Shown here one piece after another: positions 21,511 to 35,070 of a stretch of DNA of 64,000 bases. The stretch is from Dermacentor variabilis. Taxonomy: Eukaryota; Arthropoda; Arachnida; Ixodida; Ixodidae. A program made the translations under genes and the position numbers. The DNA is taken from NCBI RefSeq assembly GCF_050947875.1, contig NC_134569.1, positions 188,038,067 to 188,102,066 on the forward strand. Reading direction: 5' to 3'. The notes beneath the pieces were generated by a model, which saw only the letters and a list, made by a program, of their open reading frames with translations, searched no databases and was not told the origin of the DNA. Numbering within the stretch: position 1 is the stretch's first letter; the number at the start of each line of letters is the position of its first letter.

Positions 21511-22446
21511 ATGGTTTCCCTGTGCCTGGTCACAATCGCCGTCACTCTCTCTTACTGTGTGGTTCAATGGCTTTCCATATCACAGGTCGACGATGACCTG
21601 GCAACGGAGGTGGTCCTCGGAGTAAAACACGACGACGGTTCAGAGCTTCCGCCCATCTTCGGACACCGGGGCGGCGGCCTCGACGCACCCGAAAACACCT
21701 TGGCCGCGTTCCGCGAGGCCAAGAACAACCACGCCTCCGGAATCAAGTTCGAGTTGTCCTTCACGTGGGACAACGTGGCCGTCATCTTCCACGACCAGAC
21801 CCTCGAGCGGACCACCGACGGCAGGGGACCCGTGGCGGACGTCCGATTCGACGAGCTCCGCCGACTCGACGCCGCGTGCAAACACCCGCTCGCGCAGCGC
21901 TTCAAGGGCGAGCGCGTGCCCACGCTCGAAGAAGGCGTCGAGGAGTGCCTCCGCCTCGGCATGCGGCTCATTATAGAGGTCAAGGAGCACGACTGTCCCG
22001 CCGTCGAAGTGCTCGACCAGCTGTTCCGCGAGAGACCCGCGCTGTACGGCCGGGCGCTGGTCGCCTCCTCCTACCCTAACTTCGTGTACGCACTGAGGCG
22101 CAAGAATCCGGACATCGTGACGGCGCTGACTTGGAGGCCCGGCATTCTGACCTACGAGGACGCGAGCAACACGCTGCCTCGCTTCGAGTCACGCGCCGTT
22201 CACTTGATTGCCACGGCCGCCGACTGGCTCCTCGGGAAGGCCCTGCACGTCGGCCTGCTGACTCACGTGACCGGCGTGTCCGCCGTCCTGATTAGCGCGA
22301 GCGTACTGAGCGTCAACTACGTGCACGCCTGGCGCAACCGGGGTGTGCACGTGATCGCCTGGCCTCCCAACCATCCGGCCGAGAAGCAATTCCTTCGTAG
22401 TTCGCTCCGGGTCCCCATAATCACCGATACCGTGAGCCAAGAATAA
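21511..22446 (+). CDS. GDE1-like glycerophosphodiester phosphodiesterase, single coding exon
   Basis: 311 residues, close to the ~330 of mammalian GDE1, a membrane enzyme that hydrolyses glycerophosphodiesters. Residues 3-24 form a hydrophobic signal anchor. The GDPD domain starts PPIFGHRGGG (His52, Arg53), then APENT (59-63), FHD (His94, Asp95), RTTDG and IIEVKE. A hydrophobic stretch, LLTHVTGVSAVLISASVLS, lies near the C-terminus, and IITD ends the barrel. I chose Met at 21511 because the frame upstream (from 21238) is AT-rich, lacks domain similarity and crosses a likely splice acceptor at 21375. The coding region is much more GC-rich than its flanks. Unusually, the metal-ligand pair E-x-D is K79-F-E81. 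AATAAA overlaps the stop. It may be an intron-poor ortholog or an expressed retrocopy. Confidence 0.85.
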   Translation: MVSLCLVTIAVTLSYCVVQWLSISQVDDDLATEVVLGVKHDDGSELPPIFGHRGGGLDAPENTLAAFREAKNNHASGIKFELSFTWDNVAVIFHDQTLERTTDGRGPVADVRFDELRRLDAACKHPLAQRFKGERVPTLEEGVEECLRLGMRLIIEVKEHDCPAVEVLDQLFRERPALYGRALVASSYPNFVYALRRKNPDIVTALTWRPGILTYEDASNTLPRFESRAVHLIATAADWLLGKALHVGLLTHVTGVSAVLISASVLSVNYVHAWRNRGVHVIAWPPNHPAEKQFLRSSLRVPIITDTVSQE

Positions 22447-23295
22447 ATACCAAGCTCGCTGGCCATGCTTTTGTGCCTGAACTCCAGGCGCTTGTTTAAC
22501 GCCCTTTTCGGAAAGTGCTAGGCTTCGGCAAGCACAGATATACAGCTTTGCGTCGTTTATAGGATTTCTTCGCAACCGCAAGAATGCTGCGCCTGTACCA
22601 TGAATGATAAACAAAATTGAATCTTGTGAAAAATATAAATCACACTTTTTTTAAACACTTCGTCTTTGTATGTTGTATTCTCGCATTGCAACGTTTTTAT
22701 CACGTTTTCTTGCGTATACACGTAAAAGGCAGAAAAACAGCGTCTCTTTAGCCAGAAAGCACCGTCCTTTTACCCCGGTAAACTTCTACAGAGGCAAAGC
22801 CAAAGCGCGCACAAGGGAGAGTGATTGCGAGAAAAAGTGCCACATTTTCATATGCATTTGTTTAAGTTGGGGAAGATAGAACACGCACCTTATTTACAAC
22901 AGCAAAATATCACAAAACACACCACCGATTGTTAAATTCTAAAATGCGAAACCGTCGCACGTGGAAGCTAGGCCGATTCAGTATCTGCTGCAAGAAACCA
23001 AAAGCGCTGTCAAACGCTTCCGGACTAGTCTGCGCAGTAACACACGGACCGAAGCTCCACGCAGTAGTTCCCACTTCAGCTCTGCAGACAAGGTCTTTTT
23101 AGCTGACTTCACACGCGTTTGGCATATCTAGAATTTGGATACCATGTAACCACTTCAAAAAAATTCAGTGTCCTTCCACTCTGTGAAGGATGACCAGCGA
23201 AGCCGTGTTGGGCCCCGTAATGGCGAACTGCACCTCCACCGCGGGTCGCCCCGGCATTTCACTATCTTCGGTATCGGCCCACGTGTGAGGAGTGC
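22447..23295. other. GDPD 3' flank, then repeat DNA into which element A inserted
   Basis: No gene is visible. From about 23205 to 23295 there is a GC-rich tandem-like phrase (CACCTCCACCGCGGGTCGCCC, TATCGGCCCACGTG). Similar phrases reappear right of element A at 30280-30370 (CTTCACTTCCGGCGCGGGTCGCCC, TACCTCCGCCGCGGGTCGG). The target of element A was therefore probably a tandem repeat. Confidence 0.4.
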
Positions 23296-24168
<873 letters not shown>

Positions 24169-24186
24169 ACTGGCTGAGAGCGGTGA
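24169..24186 (+). promoter_or_regulatory. Candidate primer-binding site of element A
   Basis: Immediately after the LTR the sequence is ACTGGCTGAGAGCGGTGA. Element B has ACTGTCTGCCAGCGGTGA at the same place (53662-53679). Conservation next to the 5' LTR is what a primer-binding site would show. I cannot name the matching tRNA. Confidence 0.4.
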
Positions 24187-24369
24187 GATGGACTTTGCGA
24201 CGTGGTGCTGTGTCTGCGGTAAGTGCTTGGTTCTTGCTTTGACTCTCTAGGCTTCATTTTGTGGTTGTTCTGTTTAGAACAGTAGGGAAGCTAGATCGTT
24301 GAGTGTTAGCTAGGTTGTGTTTTCCTAGCTAGATTTAACGAGCAGGACCAAGGCAGTAAAACAGCAATC

Positions 24370-25430
24370 ATGGAGTTAAGGACACTGCTGAGAGACGAGT
24401 TGTTGATTGTTGGTGAGGAACTGGGCCTAGATGCACGCAAGGAAATGCTAAAATCGGAATTATTGCAGCTAATTTCCGAACAGGCCAGTGAGGAAGAAAT
24501 TGAAAAGTGGTTTGAAATTCTGAAAAAGGGAGAAGAACAAGAGAGAGAGGAACGCGATAAAGATCGCGAGTTAAGAAAAATGCAACTTGAACTTGAAAGC
24601 AAGCGTTTGGAGTTGTCTCAAGGAAGTGAAGGGGCTCTGGGACGATCAAGTGAGGCAGAATCATACCGCATGGACAGGTTATTAAAGCAATTTGAGGTCG
24701 GGACCGACATAGGCTTGTTCGTAAGCAATTTTGAAAGGACTTGCGATAAGATGAACTTCGGTCCGAGTACATGGCCACAGCGGTTGCTGTCTATGTTGCC
24801 GTGTGAGGCGGCGGAAGTAATCGCCAGACTCAGTGCACAGGATGCATATGATTATGCAAAAGTTAAGGCTAGTCTCCTGAAGAAATACCTCCTTTCAGCC
24901 GAAGCTTTTCAGCAAAGGTTTAGGAGCACAGGCAAGAAAGATAGCGAGGGGTATCCGGAGTTTGCATACGGCTTAAAGGCCAACCTAGTCTAGTGGCTGA
25001 TAAGCGCGAAAGCGTACGACAGCACAGACATGATCATTGAATGCATGTGTCTAGTGCAGTTTTACAAAAGCATCCCCCAAGCTGTGAAACTGTGGGTGCA
25101 AGACGGAGGGAATGTAAACACTGTGGAAAGGGCGGCTGAATTAGCCGAAGAGTACGCAACGCGTAGAAAGTTGAACGCCGAGGATGGAAATTGGGACGGT
25201 CGAAATGGACCGCGGAAACCATTTCCGTTCAAAAAGGGTTCGCAGACTAGACGATCGGAGCCTGTAGACGTGGAGGAAAAGCCCACAGAAAAGAGCGAGG
25301 AGAAAGTTAACGGGGAAACCGCACAAAAGAAACAGAAAAGAAAATTCGAATCTTTTAGGCCGATCCGCTGTTATAAATGCCACAAACTGGGACATATAGC
25401 TGTAAACTGCGGGAAGCCTAGCGTAGTTTT
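24370..25430 (+). pseudogene. Element A Gag (with CCHC knuckle), interrupted
   Basis: Begins MELRTLLRDELLIVGEELGL, resembling a SAP-type helix pair as in element B. A charged coiled stretch follows (EEQEREERDKDRELRK), then a capsid-like part (FVSNFERTCDKMNFGPSTWPQ). An in-frame TAG at 24991-24993 and further stop(s) before 25030 break the protein; the same frame resumes from 25030. The zinc knuckle CYKCHKLGHIAVNC (about 25369-25410) is intact. The frame is lost at the T-run 25425-25431, just before the protease-like part. Gag proteins package the element RNA in a particle. Confidence 0.85.
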
Positions 25431-26150
25431 TTTCCTACGTAGAGGAAAAAGACGAGAATATGGAACTTTTAAGCCCCTATCTTCACGACCTCCAAGTTAA
25501 TGACAAACCATGCCGAGTGCTAAGAGACAGTGCCGCCACAATGGACATTGTCCATCCGTCTTACGTGATGGTAGATGACTTCACCGGAGAGGCAGCATGG
25601 ATCAAACAGGTTGTAGAATAACACAGCGTCTGTCTGCCCATGGCCAAAGTCAAAATCAGTGGACCATTCGGGGAGCTAGTGACCGAGGCTGCAGTTTCCA
25701 AATTTTTGTCACTGCAGTACCCTTACCTTTTTTCGAATCGTTCTAATCAGTTACTGCGTGAAAAAGGGCTTAAACTGGGAGAGGGCATAGTACAGGCATT
25801 GACCCGCGGCCAAGCTCGTAAAATCGCGTCGCTTTCGGCTGAAAATGCACAAGCTGCTCCAGCGGAAACAGAAAAAGGTATAACTTCAATACCCGAATCC
25901 AAGCTAGGCCCGAGGGACAACAAATCAGTTGAGGAGAGCCTGCCAGCTGACCAGCTCAATGAGAGCGTAGCACTAGAGTGTCAAAGTTCAAGCCTGCAGG
26001 AAGAGCAAGCTGACGCAATCGCAAGCGAGACAGGGTCGTTATTATCACCGGCCTCAAAGAATTTTGATCAGCTATTATGTGTGGATAGAGAGTCATTGGC
26101 AGCCGAGCAAAAGAATGATGAGAGCTTAGCTAAATTACATCACACAGCCA
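25431..26150 (+). pseudogene. Element A protease-like region and spacer
   Basis: After the frameshift, a frame carries VLRDSAATMDIVHPSYV (about 25520-25570). This is the same DSAAT motif that element B has where a retropepsin DTG/DSG would be expected. It then has a TAA near 25619. From 25640 the frame is open (LQYPYLFSNRSN, KGLKLGEGIVQALTRGQ) through a low-complexity Ser/Glu-rich spacer into integrase. Protease function is inferred only from motif and position between Gag and integrase. Confidence 0.6.
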
Positions 26151-27340
26151 AAGAAGGCATTGCTAGGCGCAACGTGACGATACATGAGAGAGGAGGATTG
26201 TTGTATCGGCACTACAGAGATCGAAAGGGTAGGATTTTAGATCAGTTAGTCGTACCTACTAAGTATAGGGAGGACCTTTTGAGTCTCTGTCATGGAAATG
26301 GGTGGTCCGGCCACCTAGGCATAAACAAATCAAAGGAAAGATTGCTTATGGAATACTACTGGCCTGGCTGTTTCAAAGACGTAGAAAACTTTGTAAGATC
26401 ATGCGACGCCTGCCAGCGCTTTGGTAAACCAGGAGAGACATGGAAAGCTCCACTGAAGGTAGTGCCCTTAATAACAGAGCCTCTCAGACGACTTGTAATA
26501 GACACGGTAGGGCCTCTTCCAAAAACAAAATCGGGCTACAGGTACTTGTTTACCATGCTGTGTCCGGCTACAAAGTTTCCAGAAGCAATCCCTCTGAAAG
26601 AGCTCAGCTCCACCGAAGTAGTAGACGCGCTTTTGACAGTGTTTGCACGAGTTGGGTTTCTAGCCGAAATTCAGGCGGATCAAGGGTCAGTATTCACCAG
26701 CGCACTGATTTCCACATTCTTGCAAAAGTGCGGGGTAAAGTTAATACCCACAGTTCTTTTCACCCTCAGTCTTACAGTGTAGAGAGGTGGCATTCAATGC
26801 TTAAGCGAGTTTTGCGTGCGCTCTGTTACGAGCATAAGAAGGACTGGGAGAACTGTCTGCCGGCAACTTTGTTTGCTTTGCGAACGGTTCCACATGAAGC
26901 GACAGGGTTCTCGCCAGCAGAACTAGTGTATGGGAGGACACTCCGTTCTCCTCTGAGAATGTTAAGAGAGATGTGGGAGGAAAAAGGGGAGAGTCCAACA
27001 GTGGTTGAATACGTGCTAAATCTGCTGGAACGGCTAAGCGCAACCCAAGAACTAGTTGAAAAGAACATGGGAGTAGCTCAAAAGAACGCCAAATTCTATT
27101 ACGACAAGAACGCGAGGCGTCGTACGTTTAACGCCGGAGACCAGGTAATGATCCTCAAACCTTCTAGAAAGAACAAGCTTGAAGTTCACTGGGACGGGCC
27201 CTTTAAAGTGTTGCACAAACTTTCAGATACTAACCATGCTCTGAAAATGCCCGGTCACAAGAAGGAGGTGAGGATGTATCACTGCAATTTGATGAAGCCG
27301 TATATAGAGCGGAGCGGAGTCGTTAACTATGCCATCAAAG
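26151..27340 (+). pseudogene. Element A integrase
   Basis: The zinc-binding HHCC part (HGNGWSGHLG, then CDACQRFGKPG, about 26290-26435) is followed by the catalytic core: VIDTVGPLP (first Asp), QADQGSVFTSA (second Asp) and QSYSVERWHSMLKRVL (Glu). After the core, FNAGDQVMILKPS and VHWDGPFKVLHKLSD form a GPF-type C-terminal module, ending YHCNLMKPY. A frameshift near 26750 separates the core's second Asp from the Glu. Integrase inserts the cDNA. It lies before RT here, which is the unusual order. Confidence 0.9.
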
Positions 27341-28820
27341 AGCAGGATGGCACTAGTACCAAGTTTAAGGAGTATAGGGCGACCTCCAATTCTGAAATCG
27401 GCCTAGAAGAAGTAGTAAAACATTCGGTAAGCTCGCACTCTCTAAGACCCGAGCAGCTAGAGGACCTAAAAGAGGTGTTAGGGGAATATACGACAGGTTC
27501 AGCGATCGACCAGGTAGAACTGAACTAATAACGCATGAAATAGAGATGACATCAACCGAACCCGTAAGATCAAAGCCTTACAGGGCGTCTCCAAGACAGA
27601 GAGAGATTATGCAGGCAGAGATACTGCGCATGCTAGAGTTGGGAGTTATTGAGCCCGCTGAGAGTGACTACACGTCACCGCTAATACTGGTAGAGACCCC
27701 TAACAAGGACCCTCGTCCGTGTGTTGACTACAGGAAGTTAAATGCTATCACTAGGGATCAGCTGCACCCGATACCCAACATTGAGGAACGAATTGAAAGA
27801 GTTAGCGCTGCTAAATACATTTAAACTATAGATCTCGTGCGGGGGTACTGGCAAGTTCCCCTTTCAGAAAGTGCCAGCCGCTATGCCGCATTCATCTCAC
27901 CTGTAGGCACTTTTCGCCCTCTCGCACTCAGCTTCGGGCTGAAGAACGCGCCGTTTAGCTTCTCTAAGTTAATGTATATTGTCGTGAAAGACTTGCAGGA
28001 GTTCGTCTTGCCATATCTTGATGATGTAGCAATTTTTTCGGACAGCTGGGAACAACACGTATCGCACCTCAAACAGGTGTTCTCACGGTTGAGGGAAGCC
28101 GGCTTAACGCTGAAAGCGGAGCAGTGTAGATTTGGTTGTTCACAGGTTACTTATCTGCACCATGTTGTCGGCCAAGGCACGAGACGGCCGGCCGAGCTGA
28201 AAATAGCTACGATTGGAGAATTTTCTCAGCCGCGCACGAAAACAGACCTTCGTTCATTTTTGGGACTTGTGGGGTACCATCAACGGTACATTCCGAATTA
28301 CTCGCAAATGGCAAGTCCATTAACGGACACCCTCCGAAAGGGAGCACCAAGTAGCGTACACTGGGATGAGGACAAAGAGAACACTTTCCAAAGTTTGAAA
28401 ACGCTATTGGTTTCTCGTCCTGTGCTTCGCGCGCCAGACTACACAAAGGAATTCATAGTTCAATGCGACGCAAGCGACAGAGGTATGGGCGTGGTACTTA
28501 GTCAAGTCGGCGACGATAACTAGGAGCATCCTATGCTCTATGCCAGCCGTAAACTAAATGTAAGAGAGGAAGCCTACAGCGCTTCAGAGAAGGAATGCGC
28601 TTGTTTAGTTTGGGCCGCCCAGAAGTTGTCGTGTTACTTGTACGGAGCGAAGTTCATCTTCGAGACCGACCACTGTCCTCTGACGTGGCTCAATCAAATG
28701 TCACAATAAAATGGCCGCTTGCTCCGATGGAGTCTCACTCTCCAAGAATACAACTTGTCCATTAGATATAAGAAGGGAAAGTTGCATAGCAATGCGGATT
28801 GTTTGAGCAGACTAATTTGA
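27341..28820 (+). pseudogene. Element A reverse transcriptase and RNase H
   Basis: A linker follows integrase without its own stop, then a frameshift near 27490. RT blocks: PVRSKPYRASPRQ, LGVIEPAESDYTSPLILVE, RPCVDYRKLNAIT, DLVRGYWQVPL, FGLKNAP and the catalytic YLDD at 28014-28025. RNase H follows with VQCDASDRGMG, SEKECACLVW, FETDHCPLTWL and NADCLSR. In-frame stops occur at 27822 (TAA), 28521 (TAG) and 28707 (TAA). The best match is the RT/RNase H of element B at 56971-58461. Confidence 0.9.
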
Positions 28821-29236
28821 ATTTTGCGTTTGAGGGTCCCGCCTAAATTTTAGGGCTACTATTGTTAATTTTGTTAAGCCAAGAAGATCCCCTCTCATTT
28901 AGCAGGATTCCCTCCATGGTTGCTGAATTTTTCAGCACGAAATTGCTTCAAAAATTGGCATAGCGAAATGCAGCAGTTTTTTTTTCTGCACTTATGCTCT
29001 CTTTGAAGCCTAGCGGGTCTAAAGTGAGAGCCTAGGCACGTCATCTCGGCGCAAAGCCATGTTGTTGGGTTCGTTTTGCAGTTGCCTGTCCTTGTTGGAT
29101 GTTTTGGGGCGGTGACATCATTACACAAGTGGTCGCTGCGAGCCAAGGCATCCCCCCCCCTGGCCACCAGCCGTTCTCTTCGTGCCCAGCGGTTGTCAGC
29201 GCTAGACAGTCGAGATTTTCCGGGCCATGGAGGCGC
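28821..29236 (+). other. Element A non-coding 3' spacer before the LTR
   Basis: About 415 bp with no supported frame. A C-run (29150-29160) is present. The bases just before the LTR (GGGCCATGGAGGCGC) are purine-rich enough to be a weak polypurine tract. Element B has a 481-bp spacer in the same place. Confidence 0.5.
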
Positions 29237-30274
<1,038 letters not shown>

Positions 30275-31009
30275 GTGCTTAACGCCTGCTTCACTTCCGG
30301 CGCGGGTCGCCCAACGTATAGGGAGTACTTAACGCATGGCTTACCTCCGCCGCGGGTCGGCGAGGCATTGAATTATATTCAGGATATTTTTCTACACGCG
30401 GACACGATAGCGTGGAAAGCAGCCCTTAACAGCTTCGTTGTAAAACGGTCCTTTCGCGCCTCCAAAGGTTCCTAGCAAGTCGCTATATATATATATAGCA
30501 CTTCACAGCATGAAGCGCTACTTCACGCTTTAGAATGAGTTTAGGGGAATAACAGAGATATGATGTGAAGATGAAGGAGGATGATATAATGAAGTTGACG
30601 ACGATAGCTGCACCATTTACTGTTTCTGATAAACCCGTAAGTGCACACTTCACATCATATGCGTCTTCGCGGGTAGATGTGGAGGTTAGTGCTATGTGGC
30701 TGAGATAATGGAGTGCTTTAGTTGAGCGTGTTTACGCCCCGCTCAGCAGCTGAGCGGAGCGGAAGCGCGAATGCGCCATCCGCTTAGCCGTAAGCGAACT
30801 AGCGGAGCGAGGAATACGGTCCGCCTAAAGGCTGCCTGAGTGGAGCCTGCTGCGCAGCGCTTTGGCTAGCGTTGGCGTCAGAAAGGATCGGATGCAGAAA
30901 GCAAGCTCGCTGGCTATCAGGTGACGTTCCCCAAGGCGGCAATTTATTTTCTATTGAATAAAATGGACCGGTAACGCGTTACAAGCGCACGTGTACATAC
31001 TTTATGGAC

Positions 31010-31074
<65 letters not shown>

Positions 31075-31618
31075 TACAGACGCTCAACTAAAACACTATA
31101 TTTTCTATAGCTTGCATAGTTTTCGCAGCTGTCAGTGCCACTGGCGTATTTAGGTCAGAGGTTAGCAGCTGCAGGACGTCGACTGAACGCCGCATCGTCA
31201 GATAGGGATGTCCAGGTGCACGGTCGTTGCTCGCGCTGGCATTACAAGGTCCATGTCGGTAGCGGCAAGTGTGACCATGCTTTAATCCCGAGATTGTGAT
31301 GCTCACTTGATGCAATGCCCCGGAAAGGTCAATCGATGCCGATTCGACCAACTCCTGCTGTACCTGCACGGCTGGAGTCAGGGAGCTCTGATTTGAACCT
31401 ACAGCGTGTTCACGTCGACGACGCGATCACCCACTCTGATGCTGCACTGACGCTGCCACCTATTTGTGTGACATACTGGTCTTGCCCATTCGGTTCAGTA
31501 TGTTTGCTTCATTTTTCTGTTTTGGACGATCCTGAGAATTCGCCTCCTTCAGTCCATCGCAGTTCGAGTACTTCGTTTCTGTCACTGTGTCAAAATGTAG
31601 GTCTCAACGAGACAAGGA
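30275..31618. other. No gene; flank repeat, palindromes and (AT)n
   Basis: The tandem-like flank of element A continues to about 30370. GATGTGAAG near 30565 is inverted at CTTCACATC near 30648. The near-palindrome CGCTCAGCAGCTGAGCG lies near 30740. An (AT)n run spans 31013-31072. The frame at 31315-31629 is open but has no recognisable domain, and I do not call it. Confidence 0.4.
31013..31072. repeat. (AT)n microsatellite
   Basis: About 60 bp of perfect AT dinucleotide. Confidence 0.97.
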
Positions 31619-31930
31619 GCGATAATTAGTCGTAGAGTAAGTAATGTTATCAGTACTTGCATAATCAGTGCCACTATAGAAAATTAGCGTTGCACTAGAC
31701 CCTGTAGAGGGTGCACCGCCGTAACTAAACATATATTGAGGCAAAGCCGCCACACGGTCCCGTCTTGGGAAATTGAGCGAGTTTGTTTAGACTGAGCAGG
31801 GGGCTTGCGCAAGGCAATGGCGTCTGTAAGGCGGTTTCGACGGTGTCCACAATAAGAGAGAATTAGTCGCAGAGCAGGCAAAATTAATAGTACGGGCGTA
31901 ATTAGCGCCACTGTAGTAGAAATTTAACCA
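31619..31930. repeat. Direct repeat, two ~70-bp copies 238 bp apart
   Basis: 31619-31690 and 31857-31928 share AATTAGTCG(T/C)AGAG(T/C)A, a GTAAT-AGTGCCACTATAG stretch and a following TTGCAC-AGA-ACTG block. This suggests a tandem duplication of a ~240-bp unit. No coding content. Confidence 0.55.
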
Positions 31931-33340
31931 CATTGCACCAGAGACTGCACTATCTCCGGGATCGCCCTCTTGGTGAGAAAACAAAATGGCCACCCAGGAG
32001 TTGACGCTAAAGAAGACAAGGTCGACGTGATTGCGCATGACGTACAATATGAAGATACGAAATTAGTGAATAATGAACATGAATAGGAAACAGAATAGAG
32101 ATATATAATCAGCATTTATACATCGAATCATTTGGACCACCATGTACGTCGTTCTTGTGTTTAGCATCGACGCTTGGGTGACCATTTCTTTTAGTTGGAA
32201 TTAGCATTCTCTGCCTACTTCAGACGTTGAAGAACTTATCTATCTATCTATTTATCCATCCATCCATCCATCCATCCATCCATCCTCTTGCGCCTACACA
32301 GCAGCCTGAGTTGCCTTCCAGCTAGGGCAACTGGCAGGGTGTCTAGCAAATTCCTTTCTTCAATTCCATGACTTTTCCAGGTTTTCTATGAGTTTAGTAG
32401 TATTCCAGGATTTTGAAAACACATCAGAAGACAGCAACCGTCCTTTTTTCTATGGAACATTTTCTCACAGCGTTCAAAAATTGGGCAATCTAGAAAAAAC
32501 AAAACTCGAGGGAAATTCCTCAGCTCACACGAGCAGCAGAAAAAATCCGAGTACAGTAGGCTTGCGTTAATTTGAATGCGGGTAATTCGTTTTTCTTTTG
32601 TTTTATTTAGTTCTCGCACACACATTTCTACAGGCCCAACTTTTGTTATTTCGATCCTGAAGTTGGCCTTCGCCGGATAATTTGAACTTGGCTAACAATT
32701 ACGTACGTGCCAGAGCTCAATGGCAACCTAAGTGGTCACTCCAATAATGTCAGCGTCCGTCTCGGCGGCCCTTAGGGTACAGTGAATTCGTCAAACAGAC
32801 ATGAACCAACGAGTTGAAAGGTCGTATTTTCCTCCTGTGTACCTGTGCCAGATCCAAAGACCCCAGAAGACGAGATTTTTGTTTCTAAATTCTAGAACTT
32901 CTGTGGGCAAATGCGTTTAACGTTATGCGGCTAGATTACCGCTGGCAACGCCATATGAATAGATGGCGTCCAGCGAGATCAAGTGAAACCTTAAAGGGCA
33001 TTCCAAATTTTGACCGCCGTAATGGTCTAGCTCTACGGGGACCGTAATCGTGCCGTGATGAAATACGAATTGTACAACGACTATAAACAAATATCACTGA
33101 GCAAGCAAAAATATGATTGAAATTGCGCTAAAGGCCTTCTTTGATCATAGCTCTAACAGTTGATCCGCTTGTCAGCCACAGATTGAATATTCCTTGTTAT
33201 TTTTAGTAACAGTACAACAGGGTTATTTAAAACCTAATGCACCAGCCATGAAATCAACCCTCTCCAATTTATAATTTAAAAGTTGTGGCTAAGTACTACA
33301 CTTAGTAAGCAGTGCATTCTCAAAATATATGTATATATAT
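31931..33340. other. No gene; simple repeat and MITE-like pieces
   Basis: ATCT/ATCC simple repeats occupy about 32238-32285. About 32340-32420 resembles a dispersed element (CCATGACTTTTCCAGGTTTTC). About 32553-32720 has CAGTAGGCTTGCGTTAATTTGAA and CGGATAATTTGAA, resembling a pogo/Tigger-type inverted-repeat element; this is weak. The rest shows nothing. Confidence 0.35.
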
Positions 33341-33765
33341 TGTTACGGTGGCAACAGAGAACAAGGTCGTCGACGTTGAAGACGACGAAGTGGCAACAGC
33401 CTCTCGGGATCCTCGGCAATTTATTACAAGTTTATTAGAGACACAAAAAGAGCACCTTGCTGAATTTCTAAAATTATCCATAATTTATATTATTTCATCT
33501 CCTTACGTTTACTTATTTTATCGGAATTCCTAACAATATTTAATTACACTTCTAAATTACAGTACTATCGTCCCACGCTCCACTATACAAATCTAGTTTC
33601 TCTCTACTTCTAACCATACGGAAAACCGCCTGCTTCTTGGCCAATCCCCCAAAGTGGGTACGCGCCACTGTCGAGGACACAAGACAAGACAAGACAAGAC
33701 ATCCTCGGCTGCTGTCTATATACACCTTGTAAGTACACTGTGTAAATAGTTTTATACCTGCGACA
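33341..33765 (+). repeat. 5' LTR of element C
   Basis: Begins TGTTACGGTGGC and ends TACCTGCGACA. It has CTATATAC near 33716-33723 as a weak TATA-like site and four ACAAG units (about 33679-33698). No second LTR exists in the window to confirm the ends, so they are inferred from TG...CA and from the gag position. Confidence 0.5.
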
Positions 33766-33837
33766 TTTTAGTGGACGTGCGGGGTACGCGTCTTCGCCAC
33801 GGAGCTCCGCAGCGGACGTCTCACCCAGTCTGCGAGC

Positions 33838-35041
33838 ATGCTTCCAGTAGAAGGCGCCGCATCTGCAGCAGAAATACCAACTACACATACCCAGTACGTT
33901 GCTCTACCTCAGCCGCAAGGCCACGGCAAGTTCAACGGCCTCGATGTTGTTGACGTGGAAGAATGGTTGCGGATGTACGAGCGCGTCAGCAAGGTGAGCA
34001 GGTGGGATGCGACCATAATGCTGGCCAATGTCGTGTTCTACCTCGACGGAACACCACGAACGTGAGTTTACACACCCAAGGAAGATCTGCAAACAAAGAT
34101 TGTGCAAACAAAAGCTGTCCGACGTTTTTGATAATCCGACCGGTCGACAACTAGCTGCCAAGCAACAACTCGCCAGGCGTGCTCAAACTACTACCGAGTC
34201 GTATTTCTCCTACATTCAGGACGTCCTCGCCCTCTGTCATAAAATCGACACGTCCATGCCGGAGGCGGACAAGGTTGGACACATTATCAAAGGCATTGCG
34301 GACGACGCATTCAACCTTCTGGTATTCAGAAACTTATCGACGGTCGACGCCATCATGAAGGAATGCCGCCGTTTAGAGCAGGCGAAGAGTCGCCGTATAT
34401 ACAATCATTTTACACGACTTTCAAATACTGCAGCGACCTCTTCCTGTACCGACCCCACCGACCAATCTAGCTCGCCACCATCAAGCAAAAACGTGACCCG
34501 AATTGTACGCCGCGAACTCGAAGCCGCGTTTCCTGCCTCGCCTCAACAGACGTCTTGGAACAACACTGCTGAGACGATATCGCTGATCCAGTCCGTCGTT
34601 CACCAGGAAATCGCTAATGTGGGTCTTCCCAGCGCCTGCTCCCTTAGTCGCCATGACACCCGCCCTGCTCCTATGGCTCAGTCCTATCTTAGTCCACCTC
34701 ACAGTGTCCGTTATCCCTACACTAACAAGAATCCCTCGAACTGGCGTACAGCTGACGACAGGCCGATCTGTTTCTGCTGCGGCCGAATCGGCCACGTTTC
34801 CCATCACTGCCGGGGACGTTGGCCGTCCCTTCCTCGAAACACCTTCAGGAATTCAAGTTCGCCCCGAAGTTCCTCACCCCGTCGCTTTTACGACGCTTCC
34901 GACGCCACTACCTCGACTCGCCGCTACGCTCGCTCGCCGTCGCCACAACGCCGCCAGCCACAACGCCGCCAGCCACGTACGCCCCAACTTCCCCGCTCGC
35001 CGTCGCCGACCAATCCAGGACCGTCCCAGCAGGAAAACTAG
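33838..35041 (+). pseudogene. Element C Gag with CCHC zinc knuckle, one frameshift
   Basis: The first part (MLPVEGAASAAEIPTTHTQY ... FNGLDVVDVEEWLRMYERVS) is the start of a Ty3-type Gag matrix/capsid region. It stops at 34065, and the protein continues in another frame from about 34090 (AAKQQLARRAQTTTESYFSY, LALCHKIDTSMPEADKVGHI). The zinc knuckle CFCCGRIGHVSHHC is at about 34769-34810. The tail is rich in Ser, Arg and Pro. It ends at a TAG, 35039-35041. The frameshift makes it a pseudogene. Gag forms the particle around element RNA. Confidence 0.8.
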
Positions 35042-35070
35042 GCAATGCGGCACCTTGAGGTGGTGCTGCA

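Noticed and set aside
21564..22614. Antisense and alternative-frame open frames over the GDPD gene
   Set aside because: They shadow the GC-rich coding region; only the plus frame at 21511-22446 shows family motifs.
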